NCBI GenBank assembly: GCA_019637105.1
Contig: JAHBWF010000038.1
Coordinates: forward strand, 1 to 53,384
Length of the DNA stretch: 53,384 bases
DNA from: Labilithrix sp.
Lineage (GTDB): Bacteria > Myxococcota_A > Polyangia > Polyangiales > Polyangiaceae
Reading direction: 5' to 3'
Below the pieces are notes generated by a model. The model was not told the DNA's origin. It did not search any database and worked only from the letters and a program-made list of their open reading frames with translations. Shown one piece after another: positions 7,187 to 14,089 of this stretch (positions are counted from its first letter, which is position 1; every line of letters starts with the position of its first letter). Both the position numbers and the translations under genes were made by a program.

Positions 7187-7942
7187 CTAGAGCGGCCCCT
7201 CGGTGAGGCCGTGCACGAACTGCCGCACGCGCGGCTCCTCGCTCGTCTGCGCCTCGTGCGTGGTGCCGTCGAAGATCAGACGACCGCGGTACATCATGCC
7301 GACGCGGTCGGTGACGGTGAGGAGCCGATCGAGATCGCTCGACACCATGACCACCGTCGCGCCGGACGCGCGCTGCTCCTCGCGGAGCAGCTCGAAGATC
7401 TTCTGCGAGGTCACGGGATCGAGCCCGGCGGCCGGCTCGTCGTACAGGACGATCGGCGCGCGCGTGATCGTCGCGCGCGCGACGCCGACGCGCTTCTTCT
7501 GCCCGCCGGAGAGCCCGGCCGGGAGGCGGCCCTCGAAGCCGGTCAGCGCGACGTGCGCGAGGCGCTCCATGACGCGGTCCTTGATCTGGTCCTCGCCGAG
7601 ATCGGTCAGGCGGCGGAGCGGGAACGCGATGTTGTCTCCGACGGTCATGTGATCGAAGAGCGCGTTGTTCTGGAAGAGCATCCCGAACTTGAGGCGCATC
7701 TTCTGGAGGTCGAGCTCGGACGCCTGGGTGACGTCGACGCCGTCGACGGTGATCGACCCGCTGTCCGGCTTCATCAGCCCGACGATCATCTTGAGCAGGA
7801 CGCTCTTGCCGGACGCTCCCGGTCCGATGAGCCCGTAGAGGCACGACGCGGGGACGTGCAGCGACACGCCCTCGAGGACCTGGTTCGGCGGTCCTCCGCC
7901 GGAGGGTCGGAACGCCTTCGATACGGACTGGATCGTGATCAT
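7187..7942 (-). CDS. mlaF: MlaF-like ABC ATPase lacking the H-loop histidine
   Basis: The 251-residue ATPase of the Mla/Mce lipid transporter family has Walker A GPGASGKS (40-47), a canonical signature LSGGQ (144-148) and Walker B IVLYDEP with the catalytic Glu169. The H-loop reads VSSD (Ser202) where the paralogue at 1763-2599 and the family have SHD. The His normally needed for hydrolysis at its own ATP site is thus missing. I chose the ATG at 7940-7942 because MITIQSVSKAF is the normal family N-terminus; upstream in-frame codons are Arg/Ala-rich. It follows the YscJ-like gene by 22 nt in the same operon. It is likely to power the permease pair downstream. Confidence 0.93.
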   Translation of the reverse strand: MITIQSVSKAFRPSGGGPPNQVLEGVSLHVPASCLYGLIGPGASGKSVLLKMIVGLMKPDSGSITVDGVDVTQASELDLQKMRLKFGMLFQNNALFDHMTVGDNIAFPLRRLTDLGEDQIKDRVMERLAHVALTGFEGRLPAGLSGGQKKRVGVARATITRAPIVLYDEPAAGLDPVTSQKIFELLREEQRASGATVVMVSSDLDRLLTVTDRVGMMYRGRLIFDGTTHEAQTSEEPRVRQFVHGLTEGPL

Positions 7943-7964
7943 GCGCGGTCGAGACGCGACAACC

Positions 7965-8816
7965 TTACATCGCCTGGCCGGGGCCGCGCGCGCTCGTCGC
8001 GACCGAGCGCGGGGCGGGCTGGGGCCGGGCCGCGGCGGCGGCGAGCTCGAGCTCACGGTCGCGGCGCATCCGCCCGACCTTCGCCCAGAGCGCGAGCGTC
8101 GCGGCCGCGAGCCCGAGGACGACGATCGCGAGGCCGGCGAACGCGAGCTTCAGGGTGTTCATCGAGCCGCGCGCGACGGTGATCGGGCCGACGTGCGCGA
8201 GGTCGGTCCGGCCGCCGCTCGCGCGCGAGGTCCGCGGGACGAACACGACCGCGACGTCCGCGACGGCGACGCCGGGAGCGCCGCCGGCGACGAGGCTCTG
8301 GATCGACTCCGGCGCGAGCGGCGGCGTCGCCCCGCGGTGCTCGACGAGGACGCTCGCGGTCGACTTCGGAGGCGGACCGTCGCGGAGCAGCTCGCGCGCG
8401 GGCACGTTGAGGTGGACGCGCGCGGCGAGGACGCCGTCGACGCCGCCCAGCGTCTTCTCCAGCTCCCCGGCGAGGCCCGCGACGAGCTGGGCGTGCTCGG
8501 CCGCCTGGCTCGGGACGAGCTGGCCGCGGCCTCCGGCCTCGAGGACGCCGCGCGGCTTCGGCCGCGGGAGCTCCTCCTCGCGCATCGTCGCGAGCGCGCG
8601 GCCGACGTCGTCGCGCGCGACCGTGACCCGGAACTTGCCCTCGCTCTGGGGGTCGGCCTCCTTCGAGGCGTCGATGCCCGACTGGTCGAGGGCGACGACG
8701 ACCCGGTTGGCGTCCGGCTCGTCGAGCGCGGCGGCGACCGGGACGGCGCAGCCCGCGCCGAGCGCGAGGAGCGCGATCGTCGAGAGCGCGGAGCGGAGGC
8801 TGCGAGCGACGGCCAT
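7965..8816 (-). CDS. sctJ: YscJ/SctJ-like (FliF-family) inner-membrane ring lipoprotein, orphan
   Basis: The 283-residue product has a lipoprotein signal peptide ending LGAGC (Cys23). A YscJ/FliF-type periplasmic part follows: RVVVALDQSGIDASK, FRVTVARDDVGRALATMRE, LEKTLGGVDGVLAARVHLNVP and ASVLVEH. A C-terminal transmembrane helix sits at about 222-246 (LKLAFAGLAIVVLGLAAATLALWA) before a basic cytoplasmic tail. This is the domain order of the type III secretion MS-ring lipoprotein SctJ. No other type III secretion gene is in the window. The ATG at 8814-8816 fits the signal peptide better than the in-frame ATG six codons upstream, and a TATACA hexamer lies 8 nt before it. It is first in the operon with the ATPase gene. 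Confidence 0.85.
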   Translation of the reverse strand: MAVARSLRSALSTIALLALGAGCAVPVAAALDEPDANRVVVALDQSGIDASKEADPQSEGKFRVTVARDDVGRALATMREEELPRPKPRGVLEAGGRGQLVPSQAAEHAQLVAGLAGELEKTLGGVDGVLAARVHLNVPARELLRDGPPPKSTASVLVEHRGATPPLAPESIQSLVAGGAPGVAVADVAVVFVPRTSRASGGRTDLAHVGPITVARGSMNTLKLAFAGLAIVVLGLAAATLALWAKVGRMRRDRELELAAAAARPQPAPRSVATSARGPGQAM

Positions 8817-8824
8817 GGGCCGGT

Positions 8825-8830
8825 TGTATA
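8825..8830 (-). promoter_or_regulatory. -10-like TATACA placed for a leaderless transcript
   Basis: TATACA on the minus strand lies 8 nt before the preferred ATG of the YscJ-like gene, a distance that would put transcription start at or next to the start codon. No Shine-Dalgarno sequence is present. Confidence 0.4.
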
Positions 8831-8876
8831 CCATCCGCGACGCGCTCGAAACGCCGGGGCCCGTGGCTCCGGGGAG

Positions 8877-8907
8877 CCGCGGCGGCGGCCGCGCGGGGCC
8901 GCCGCGG
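8877..8907 (-). terminator. GC-rich hairpin between ligase-like and YscJ-like genes
   Basis: CCGCGGCGGC (8877-8886) is an exact inverted match to GCCGCCGCGG (8898-8907) around an 11-nt loop. It lies directly after the stop codon of the ligase-like gene. It has no T-tract. It separates that gene from the transport operon. Confidence 0.45.
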
Positions 8908-8909
8908 GG

Positions 8910-10436
8910 TCAGGTCTCGCTGAGGAGGTGCTTGGCGATGCGCTCCATCGGCGTGCGCGGCAGCTCGCGCCGGACGTGGACGCGCGCGGGGACCTTGTGC
9001 TCCGACAGGCGCTCGCGGACGAACGCGCGCAGCACCTCGGGATCGACGGCGGCGCCGGGCCTCGGCACGACGAACGCGACGATCTCGTCCTCGCCGAAGG
9101 AGGTGGGGACGCCGACCACGGCGGCCTCGAGGAGCGAGCCGTGCGCCAGGAGCGCGATCTCGATCTCGCAGGCGGCGACGTTCTCTCCGCGCCGCCACAA
9201 GACGTCGAGCTTCCGCGACACGAACGTGAAGGTCCCCGCCGCGTCGCGCCTCACGAGGTCGCCGGTGCGGAACCACTGGCCCTCGAACGCGGCCTCGGTG
9301 CCGTCGGGATCGAAGAGGTAGCCGCGCATGGTCGCCGGGCTCGCCAGCCAGAGCTCGCCGGTCTCGCCGGCGCCCGCGTCGGTGCCGTCCTCGCGGACGA
9401 CGCGCCCGCGGTTGATCACGCCGAGCCGCGGGTGCTGCCGGAGCACCCCGATGGTGCCGTACGGAGGCGTGGAGCTCGCGCGGGGCCAGATCGTCCCGAA
9501 GGTCGTCTCCGGGAGGCCGTAGCCGACCGACATCGAGACGCCGAAGCGCTCCTCGAACGCGCGGTGGCGGTCCTCGGCCAGCGCGAGCGTCGCGTAGCAG
9601 ACGCGGAGGGGGTGCTCCCGATCGCTCGGTCGCGGCTCGCAGGCCAGGAGCATCTGGATCATCGCGCCGTCGGCGTTCACCTCCGTCGCGCCGTGCCTGC
9701 GGACGTCGTCCCAGAAGCGCGACGCGGAGAAGCGCTCGACGAGCACGAGCCCGGCGCCGCAGCCGAGCGCGCCCATGGTCGAGTACGCCTGCGCGTCGAC
9801 GTGGAAGAGCGGCGTCGCGCACAGGAGCCGGTCGCCCTCGTGGAGCCCGAGCCACCACGGGAAGGCCTCGGCCGTGAGCGTGTAGGTGCGGTGGGTCTGC
9901 ATCACGGCCCTCGGCGCGCCCGCCACCCTCGACGTCACGAGCAAGACCGCGACGTCGTTCGGACAGATCGGGGCGCGCGGCGCGTTCGATCCCGAGCGCC
10001 CGAGCTGGGCTGGGGAGACGACGTTCGTCGTCGGCGACGCGACGCTGGCCTCGTCGACGTACGCGCTCCGGAGCTCGTCGGCGACGACGAAGACCCGCGG
10101 GCTGGCGAGGCGCAAGACGCCGCCGAGCTCGTGCGCCTTGCAGGTCGGATCGAGGAGCATCGCGATCGCGCCGAGGCGGTTCGCCGCGAACCACGCGAAG
10201 AGCGCCTCGGGGCGGTTGCCGAGGAGGACGGCGATCGTGTCCCCCTGGACGACGCCGCGATCGGCGAGCCCGACGGCGAAGCGATCGACCTCGGAGAGGA
10301 CGTCGGCGAGCGTCCACGTGTCGTCCTCGAAGCGCAGCCACACCGCGCCCGGCGCGGCGCGGGCGGCGCGCCACTCGAGCAGGTGCGGGATGGTGTCGGG
10401 GACACGCTCTCCCGCCGCGGGCTCGTGGCTCGTCAC
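8910..10436 (-). CDS. Acyl-CoA-ligase-like (AMP-binding) protein with altered active site
   Basis: This is an ANL-superfamily adenylation enzyme of about 508 residues, the normal length for class I acyl-CoA ligases. Recognisable parts are GYGLPETT (motif A5), WFRTGDLV (A7) and RRGENVAACEIE (A8). The ATP phosphate loop reads TSRVAGAPR (168-176) instead of TSGTTGxPK. The C-terminal catalytic-lysine motif reads PMERIAK (496-502), with Arg499 where Lys is expected. It may be a pseudo-enzyme or use changed chemistry; the substrate cannot be inferred. I chose the GTG at 10434-10436 because the sequence further upstream is Arg/Ala-rich and not family-like. It is divergent from the mini-protein gene at 10575. 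Confidence 0.85.
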   Translation of the reverse strand: MTSHEPAAGERVPDTIPHLLEWRAARAAPGAVWLRFEDDTWTLADVLSEVDRFAVGLADRGVVQGDTIAVLLGNRPEALFAWFAANRLGAIAMLLDPTCKAHELGGVLRLASPRVFVVADELRSAYVDEASVASPTTNVVSPAQLGRSGSNAPRAPICPNDVAVLLVTSRVAGAPRAVMQTHRTYTLTAEAFPWWLGLHEGDRLLCATPLFHVDAQAYSTMGALGCGAGLVLVERFSASRFWDDVRRHGATEVNADGAMIQMLLACEPRPSDREHPLRVCYATLALAEDRHRAFEERFGVSMSVGYGLPETTFGTIWPRASSTPPYGTIGVLRQHPRLGVINRGRVVREDGTDAGAGETGELWLASPATMRGYLFDPDGTEAAFEGQWFRTGDLVRRDAAGTFTFVSRKLDVLWRRGENVAACEIEIALLAHGSLLEAAVVGVPTSFGEDEIVAFVVPRPGAAVDPEVLRAFVRERLSEHKVPARVHVRRELPRTPMERIAKHLLSET

Positions 10437-10531
10437 GCTCCACGCGGCGCGGACGGCCGTCCGCGGTGCGTCGAGGGGGAGTGGGATCGGGTCATGAGAG
10501 GTTGCCTCCTCGGTCGTCCTGCGGGAAAGGG

Positions 10532-10537
10532 TAAGCT
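10532..10537 (+). promoter_or_regulatory. Possible -10 element TAAGCT
   Basis: TAAGCT lies 37 nt before the ATG at 10575 in the divergent gap after the ligase-like gene. It matches the TAnnCT form seen elsewhere in the window. Confidence 0.25.
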
Positions 10538-10574
10538 CGGAGATCCGCGAGCGACAGGGGACCAGGAAGGCGTC

Positions 10575-10700
10575 ATGAGCACGATCACGAAGACACGGCG
10601 CGCGGCCGGCCCGGGCCGTCGCGCCGCGAGGACGCCGCTGGCGACGACGGCCGCCGCGGCCGCGCGCCGCGTCGCGCCGGCGATCGCCGAGCACGAGTAG
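10575..10700 (+). CDS. Basic 41-residue mini-protein
   Basis: The ATG is preceded by AGGAAGG at a 4-nt spacing. The 41-residue product starts MSTITKTRRAAGPGRRAART, continues with an Ala-rich helix-like run and ends IAEHE. It is rich in Arg and Ala, as in small nucleic-acid-binding or histone-tail-like peptides, but I do not recognise it. Its stop lies 11 nt before the GTG of the ASCH-domain gene, so the two are probably one operon. Random GC-rich DNA can give similar composition; the ribosome binding site and spacing are the main support. Confidence 0.45.
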   Translation: MSTITKTRRAAGPGRRAARTPLATTAAAAARRVAPAIAEHE

Positions 10701-10711
10701 AGGGGACGCGG

Positions 10712-11317
10712 GTGCTGCTCTTCCAGAAGCGCTTCCACGAGGGGCTCGTCTCGGGCGCCGTCACGCTCACGTTCCGGCGGTGGGACAAGCCTCACGTCCG
10801 CCCCGGCGGGCGGTACCGTTGCCATCCGATCGGCGTGCTCGAGGTCGACGGCGTCACCCGGGTGCGCGTGCGCGACATCACGGAGGAGGACGCGGCGCGC
10901 TCGGGGTTCGACTCGCGCGACGCGCTCGTCGACTACCTCCGCGGCGCTCGCGACGAGGCGCTCCGCGCGGACACGGCGCTCTTCCGGATCGAGCTGCGCT
11001 ACGGCGGCGACGGCGATCGCACGGCGCTCGCGCTCGAGACGGACCTGGCGCCGGCGGACGTCGAGGCGATCGCCGCGAAGCTCGCGAAGATGGACGCGAA
11101 GGGGCCCTGGACCGAGGCGACGCTCGAGCTGATCGGCGCGCGCCCTCGCGTCGCCGCCTCGCGGCTCGCGGCCGAGCTCGGGCGCGAGACGCCCCCGTTC
11201 AAGGTCGACGTGCGGAAGCTGAAGAAGCTCGGCCTCACGCAGAGCTTCGAGGTCGGCTACGAGATCTCCCCTCGCGGCCGGGCCTTCCTCGCCGCGCGGG
11301 CGCGGAGGAAGACATGA
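10712..11317 (+). CDS. ASCH-domain protein
   Basis: The 201-residue product starts with GTG after an AGAGGGG ribosome binding site. Residues 1-75 fit an ASCH (PUA-like) fold: LLFQKRFHEGLVSGAVTLTFR, PGGRYRCHPIG, VEVxxVxRVxVxDIT-type pattern and ARSGFDSRDALVDYL. ASCH domains bind RNA or nucleobases. The C-terminal half (about 120-195) looks like a winged-helix part ending YEISPRGRAFLAARA. The role is probably RNA- or translation-related, but is not established from sequence. It follows the basic mini-protein gene by 11 nt and precedes an unknown gene by 37 nt. Confidence 0.8.
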   Translation: MLLFQKRFHEGLVSGAVTLTFRRWDKPHVRPGGRYRCHPIGVLEVDGVTRVRVRDITEEDAARSGFDSRDALVDYLRGARDEALRADTALFRIELRYGGDGDRTALALETDLAPADVEAIAAKLAKMDAKGPWTEATLELIGARPRVAASRLAAELGRETPPFKVDVRKLKKLGLTQSFEVGYEISPRGRAFLAARARRKT

Positions 11318-11354
11318 CGGCGGGAGCGCGGCCGGCCCGGCGCGGAGCGTCCGC

Positions 11355-11720
11355 GTGCTGAAGGTCCACGAGACGACCCGGCCGGACGGCGCGCTCGCGC
11401 CCGTCTTCGTCTTCGTCGAGGACGGCGCGCTCGGCATCACGTCCGAGGCGGGCACGTTCGCGCTGCCGGACGGCGCGCTCGACGCGGTGATGGCCCGCTA
11501 CGGCAAGCCGCTCGAGACCTCGGAGCGGCTCACGTCGGTCGGCGCGCTCGACCTCGGCGACGGCCGCGTCCTCCGGCACGTGCGGCACCTCGCGCGCTAC
11601 GACGTGATCGCGCGCGACTTCCTCGTCTACGAGGTGGCCGGAGCGGAGCCGCTCTGCGCGCTCGCCACCACCGTGGCCGGGGCGCTCGACCACCTGGGCC
11701 GCGCGGCGAGCGCGCGCTGA
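11355..11720 (+). CDS. Hypothetical protein
   Basis: The 121-residue product starts with GTG after GGAG at a 6-nt spacing. The sequence looks globular and soluble (VFVFVEDGALGITSEAG, then ALPDGALDAVMARYGKPL, then HVRHLARYDVIARDFLVYE). It has no signal peptide, membrane segment or motif that I recognise. It is in the same orientation as the ASCH-domain gene and probably in its operon. Confidence 0.65.
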   Translation: MLKVHETTRPDGALAPVFVFVEDGALGITSEAGTFALPDGALDAVMARYGKPLETSERLTSVGALDLGDGRVLRHVRHLARYDVIARDFLVYEVAGAEPLCALATTVAGALDHLGRAASAR

Positions 11721-11767
11721 GGTCGAGCGCGGCGAACGCGCGAGACGACGCGCCGGCCAGGATTCAC

Positions 11768-11773
11768 TACACT
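11768..11773 (+). promoter_or_regulatory. -10-like TACACT before the ABC-F gene
   Basis: TACACT lies 12 nt before the ATG at 11786, so any transcript would have a leader of only a few bases. No Shine-Dalgarno sequence is visible in the gap. Confidence 0.35.
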
Positions 11774-11785
11774 CCCGGCGCTCGC

Positions 11786-13732
11786 ATGATCGGCGTCATC
11801 GACCTCGGCAAGGCCTACGGCGCGCGCACGCTCTTCGAGGGCGTGTCGCTCAAGCTCGTCTCGGGATCGCGCTACGGCCTCGTCGGCGCGAACGGATCGG
11901 GCAAGACGACCTTCCTCGAGATCGTCGCCGGCGACGAGCCGGCGTCGGAGGGGGCGGTCACGATCTCGAAGGGCGCGCGGGTCGGGGTCCTCCGCCAGGA
12001 CCGGTTCATGCGGGACGAGGACGCGATCCTCGACGTAGCGATGACCGGCGACGAGCTCGTCACGCGCGCCTTCGAGGAGCAGCGCCTCCTCGCGGCCAGC
12101 GAGGCGCCGGATCCGGCGCGCCTGGTCGAGCTCGAGGACGTCATCCGCGCGCACGACGGCTACACGCTGGAGGCCCGGGCGAGCGCGATCCTCGAGGGCC
12201 TCGGCATCCCGATCGCGTCGCACCGGCAGCCGCTCGCCACGCTCTCCGGCGGGTTCAAGCTCCGCGTCCTGCTCGCGCAGGTGCTGCTCGGCGGCCCGGA
12301 CGTCCTCTTGCTCGACGAGCCGACCAACCACCTCGACATCCTCTCGATCCGCTGGCTCGAGAAGTTCCTCGCCGCCTACCAGGGCTGCGCGCTCGTCATC
12401 TCCCACGACCAGCGCTTCCTCGACAACGTCGCCACGGACATCCTCGACGTCGACTACGGCACCATCACGCTCTACCCCGGTAACTACTCGGCGTTCGCGC
12501 GCGACAAGGTCGCGATCCGCGAGCGCAAGGAGGCGGAGATCGCGCGCGCGGAGACGACCATCGCCGAGAAGAAGGCGTGGGTCGAGCGCTTCGGGGCGAA
12601 GGCGACCAAGGCGCGGCAGGCGCAGAGCCGGCTCAAGCAGATCGAGAAGATCGAGGTCGAGGAGCTCGAGTCGTCGTCGCGGCGCGCCCCGCTCTTCTCG
12701 TTCGAGCCGGAGCGCAAGAGCGGGCGAGACGTCCTCGAGATCTCGAAGGTGTCGAAGGCCTACGGGCCGAAGCAGGTGCTCACCGACGTCTCCGTCACCG
12801 TCCGCCGCGGCGAGCGCGTCGCGATCATCGGACCGAACGGCCTCGGCAAGTCGACGCTCCTCAAGATCGCGACGGACAACCTCGCGGCCGACTCCGGCGC
12901 CGTGAAGTGGGGCCACGAGACCCGCGTGGGCTACTTCGCGCAGGACCACCACGAGACGCTCGTCGACCCGGACGCGACGCCGCTCGACGTCATCTGGAGC
13001 GCGGTCCCCAAGGCCGAGACGAGCTACGTGCGCGGTCAGCTCGGGCGCGTCCTCTTCTCGGGCGACGACGTGAAGAAGAGGGTGAGCGCGCTCTCCGGCG
13101 GCGAGGCCGCGCGGCTCGTGTTCTGCCGCATCATGGTCGAGAAGCCGAACGTGCTCGTGCTCGACGAGCCGACGAACCACCTCGACCTCGAGGCGATCGA
13201 GGCGCTGATCGAGGCGCTCCGGGCGTTCGACGACGGGACGCTCGTGTTCGTCTCGCACGACCGCGCGTTCGTCGCGGCGCTCGCGACGCGCATCCTCGAG
13301 GTCACGCCGCAGGGCTTCCGCGACTTCCCGGGGACGTACGACGAGTACCTCGAGCGCTGCGGCGACGACCACCTCGACGCCGACACCGTCGTCCTCAAGG
13401 CCAAGCGCGAGAAGGCGTCGGCCTCCGAGGCGAACGCCAAGGCGGGCGGGGCGCCGGCGGGCGCGCTCTCGTGGGAGGAGCAGAAGAAGCGCGCGAACCG
13501 CCTGAAGCAGCTCCCGGCGAAGCGGGACCAGGTGGTGGCCGCGATCGAGGCGGCGGAGGCGCGCAAGGCCGCGATCCACGCCGCGTGGTGCGAGCCGGGC
13601 TACTACGAGAAGACGCCGCCGGCCGAGGTGGCGAAGCTCGAGGACGAGGAGAAGGCGCTCGGTCCGAAGATCGACGCCCTCCTCGCCGAGTGGGAGGCGC
13701 TCGAAGCGGAGCTCGCCGAGGCGGCGCGCTGA
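11786..13732 (+). CDS. ABC-F translation factor (EttA/YbiT-type)
   Basis: This 648-residue soluble protein has two ATPase domains and no membrane part, the ABC-F layout. The first domain has GANGSGKTT, LSGGFKLR and LLLDEPTNHLD. The interdomain linker (about 250-300) has the helical FGAKATKARQAQSRLKQIEK region typical of YbiT-like members. The second domain has GPNGLGKST, LSGGEAAR and LVLDEPTNHLD. The C-terminal 110 residues form a Lys/Glu-rich coiled coil as in Uup or YheS. ABC-F proteins act in the ribosomal E-site during stalled translation or antibiotic protection; the exact subtype is not decided. The stop codon is directly followed by a perfect 28-bp palindrome. Confidence 0.95.
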   Translation: MIGVIDLGKAYGARTLFEGVSLKLVSGSRYGLVGANGSGKTTFLEIVAGDEPASEGAVTISKGARVGVLRQDRFMRDEDAILDVAMTGDELVTRAFEEQRLLAASEAPDPARLVELEDVIRAHDGYTLEARASAILEGLGIPIASHRQPLATLSGGFKLRVLLAQVLLGGPDVLLLDEPTNHLDILSIRWLEKFLAAYQGCALVISHDQRFLDNVATDILDVDYGTITLYPGNYSAFARDKVAIRERKEAEIARAETTIAEKKAWVERFGAKATKARQAQSRLKQIEKIEVEELESSSRRAPLFSFEPERKSGRDVLEISKVSKAYGPKQVLTDVSVTVRRGERVAIIGPNGLGKSTLLKIATDNLAADSGAVKWGHETRVGYFAQDHHETLVDPDATPLDVIWSAVPKAETSYVRGQLGRVLFSGDDVKKRVSALSGGEAARLVFCRIMVEKPNVLVLDEPTNHLDLEAIEALIEALRAFDDGTLVFVSHDRAFVAALATRILEVTPQGFRDFPGTYDEYLERCGDDHLDADTVVLKAKREKASASEANAKAGGAPAGALSWEEQKKRANRLKQLPAKRDQVVAAIEAAEARKAAIHAAWCEPGYYEKTPPAEVAKLEDEEKALGPKIDALLAEWEALEAELAEAAR

Positions 13733-13758
13733 GCGATCCGCCGCGCGGCGGATCGCTC
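13731..13758 (+). terminator. Perfect 28-bp palindrome at the ABC-F stop codon
   Basis: The 28 bp from 13731 are exactly self-complementary (GAGCGATCCGCCG / CGGCGGATCGCTC around CG). They begin inside the TGA stop codon (13730-13732). This would form a very stable hairpin. It has no T-tract. It is the strongest terminator-like structure in the window. Confidence 0.6.
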
Positions 13759-14076
13759 GCGCGCCGCGATCGCACGCGTCTCGGCGAGGTCGAGGCGCCG
13801 TCCGACCCCCGCGGCGGCCTCGGGCCCGTGGGCCGGCACGCTCGAGCTCCCGGCGCTCGCGCCGGGGCAGGGGACCCTGATCGCGACGATCATGGGCGAT
13901 CAGATGCAATCTGCACGCCGGCGGTCGAGCGACGCCGGCGAGACGCCGTCGGGCCGTCGAGGAGCCCGCGGCGATCCGCGGGCCGGGGCGCGACGTAGGC
14001 TCCATGGTAGGTCCAAGAGCCCCCTGAACCCGACTTCGGATGGTGCGTCGTCTCGACCACGGCCGAGGTGGGGCGC
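13759..14076 (+). other. Leader region of the second kinase gene
   Basis: This is a GC-rich gap (13733-14089 is gene-free) without a credible gene. A TAGGCT hexamer at 13996-14001 is followed by an ATG at 14004 that gives only seven codons before a TGA (14025-14027). I see no other structure. Confidence 0.4.
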
Positions 14077-14082
14077 TATCAT
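14077..14082 (+). promoter_or_regulatory. -10-like TATCAT placed for a leaderless transcript
   Basis: TATCAT lies 7 nt before the GTG at 14090 and there is no Shine-Dalgarno sequence. This supports that GTG as the kinase start. Confidence 0.4.
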
Positions 14083-14089
14083 CCACGAC

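Noticed and set aside
7965-8816. Part of a type III secretion or flagellar cluster
   Set aside because: No ATPase SctN, export gate or secretin gene occurs in the window; the neighbours are lipid-transport genes.
14004-14027. Seven-codon leader peptide after TAGGCT
   Set aside because: There is only a 2-nt gap between the hexamer and the ATG, no ribosome binding site, and no repeated regulatory codons such as those of attenuators.
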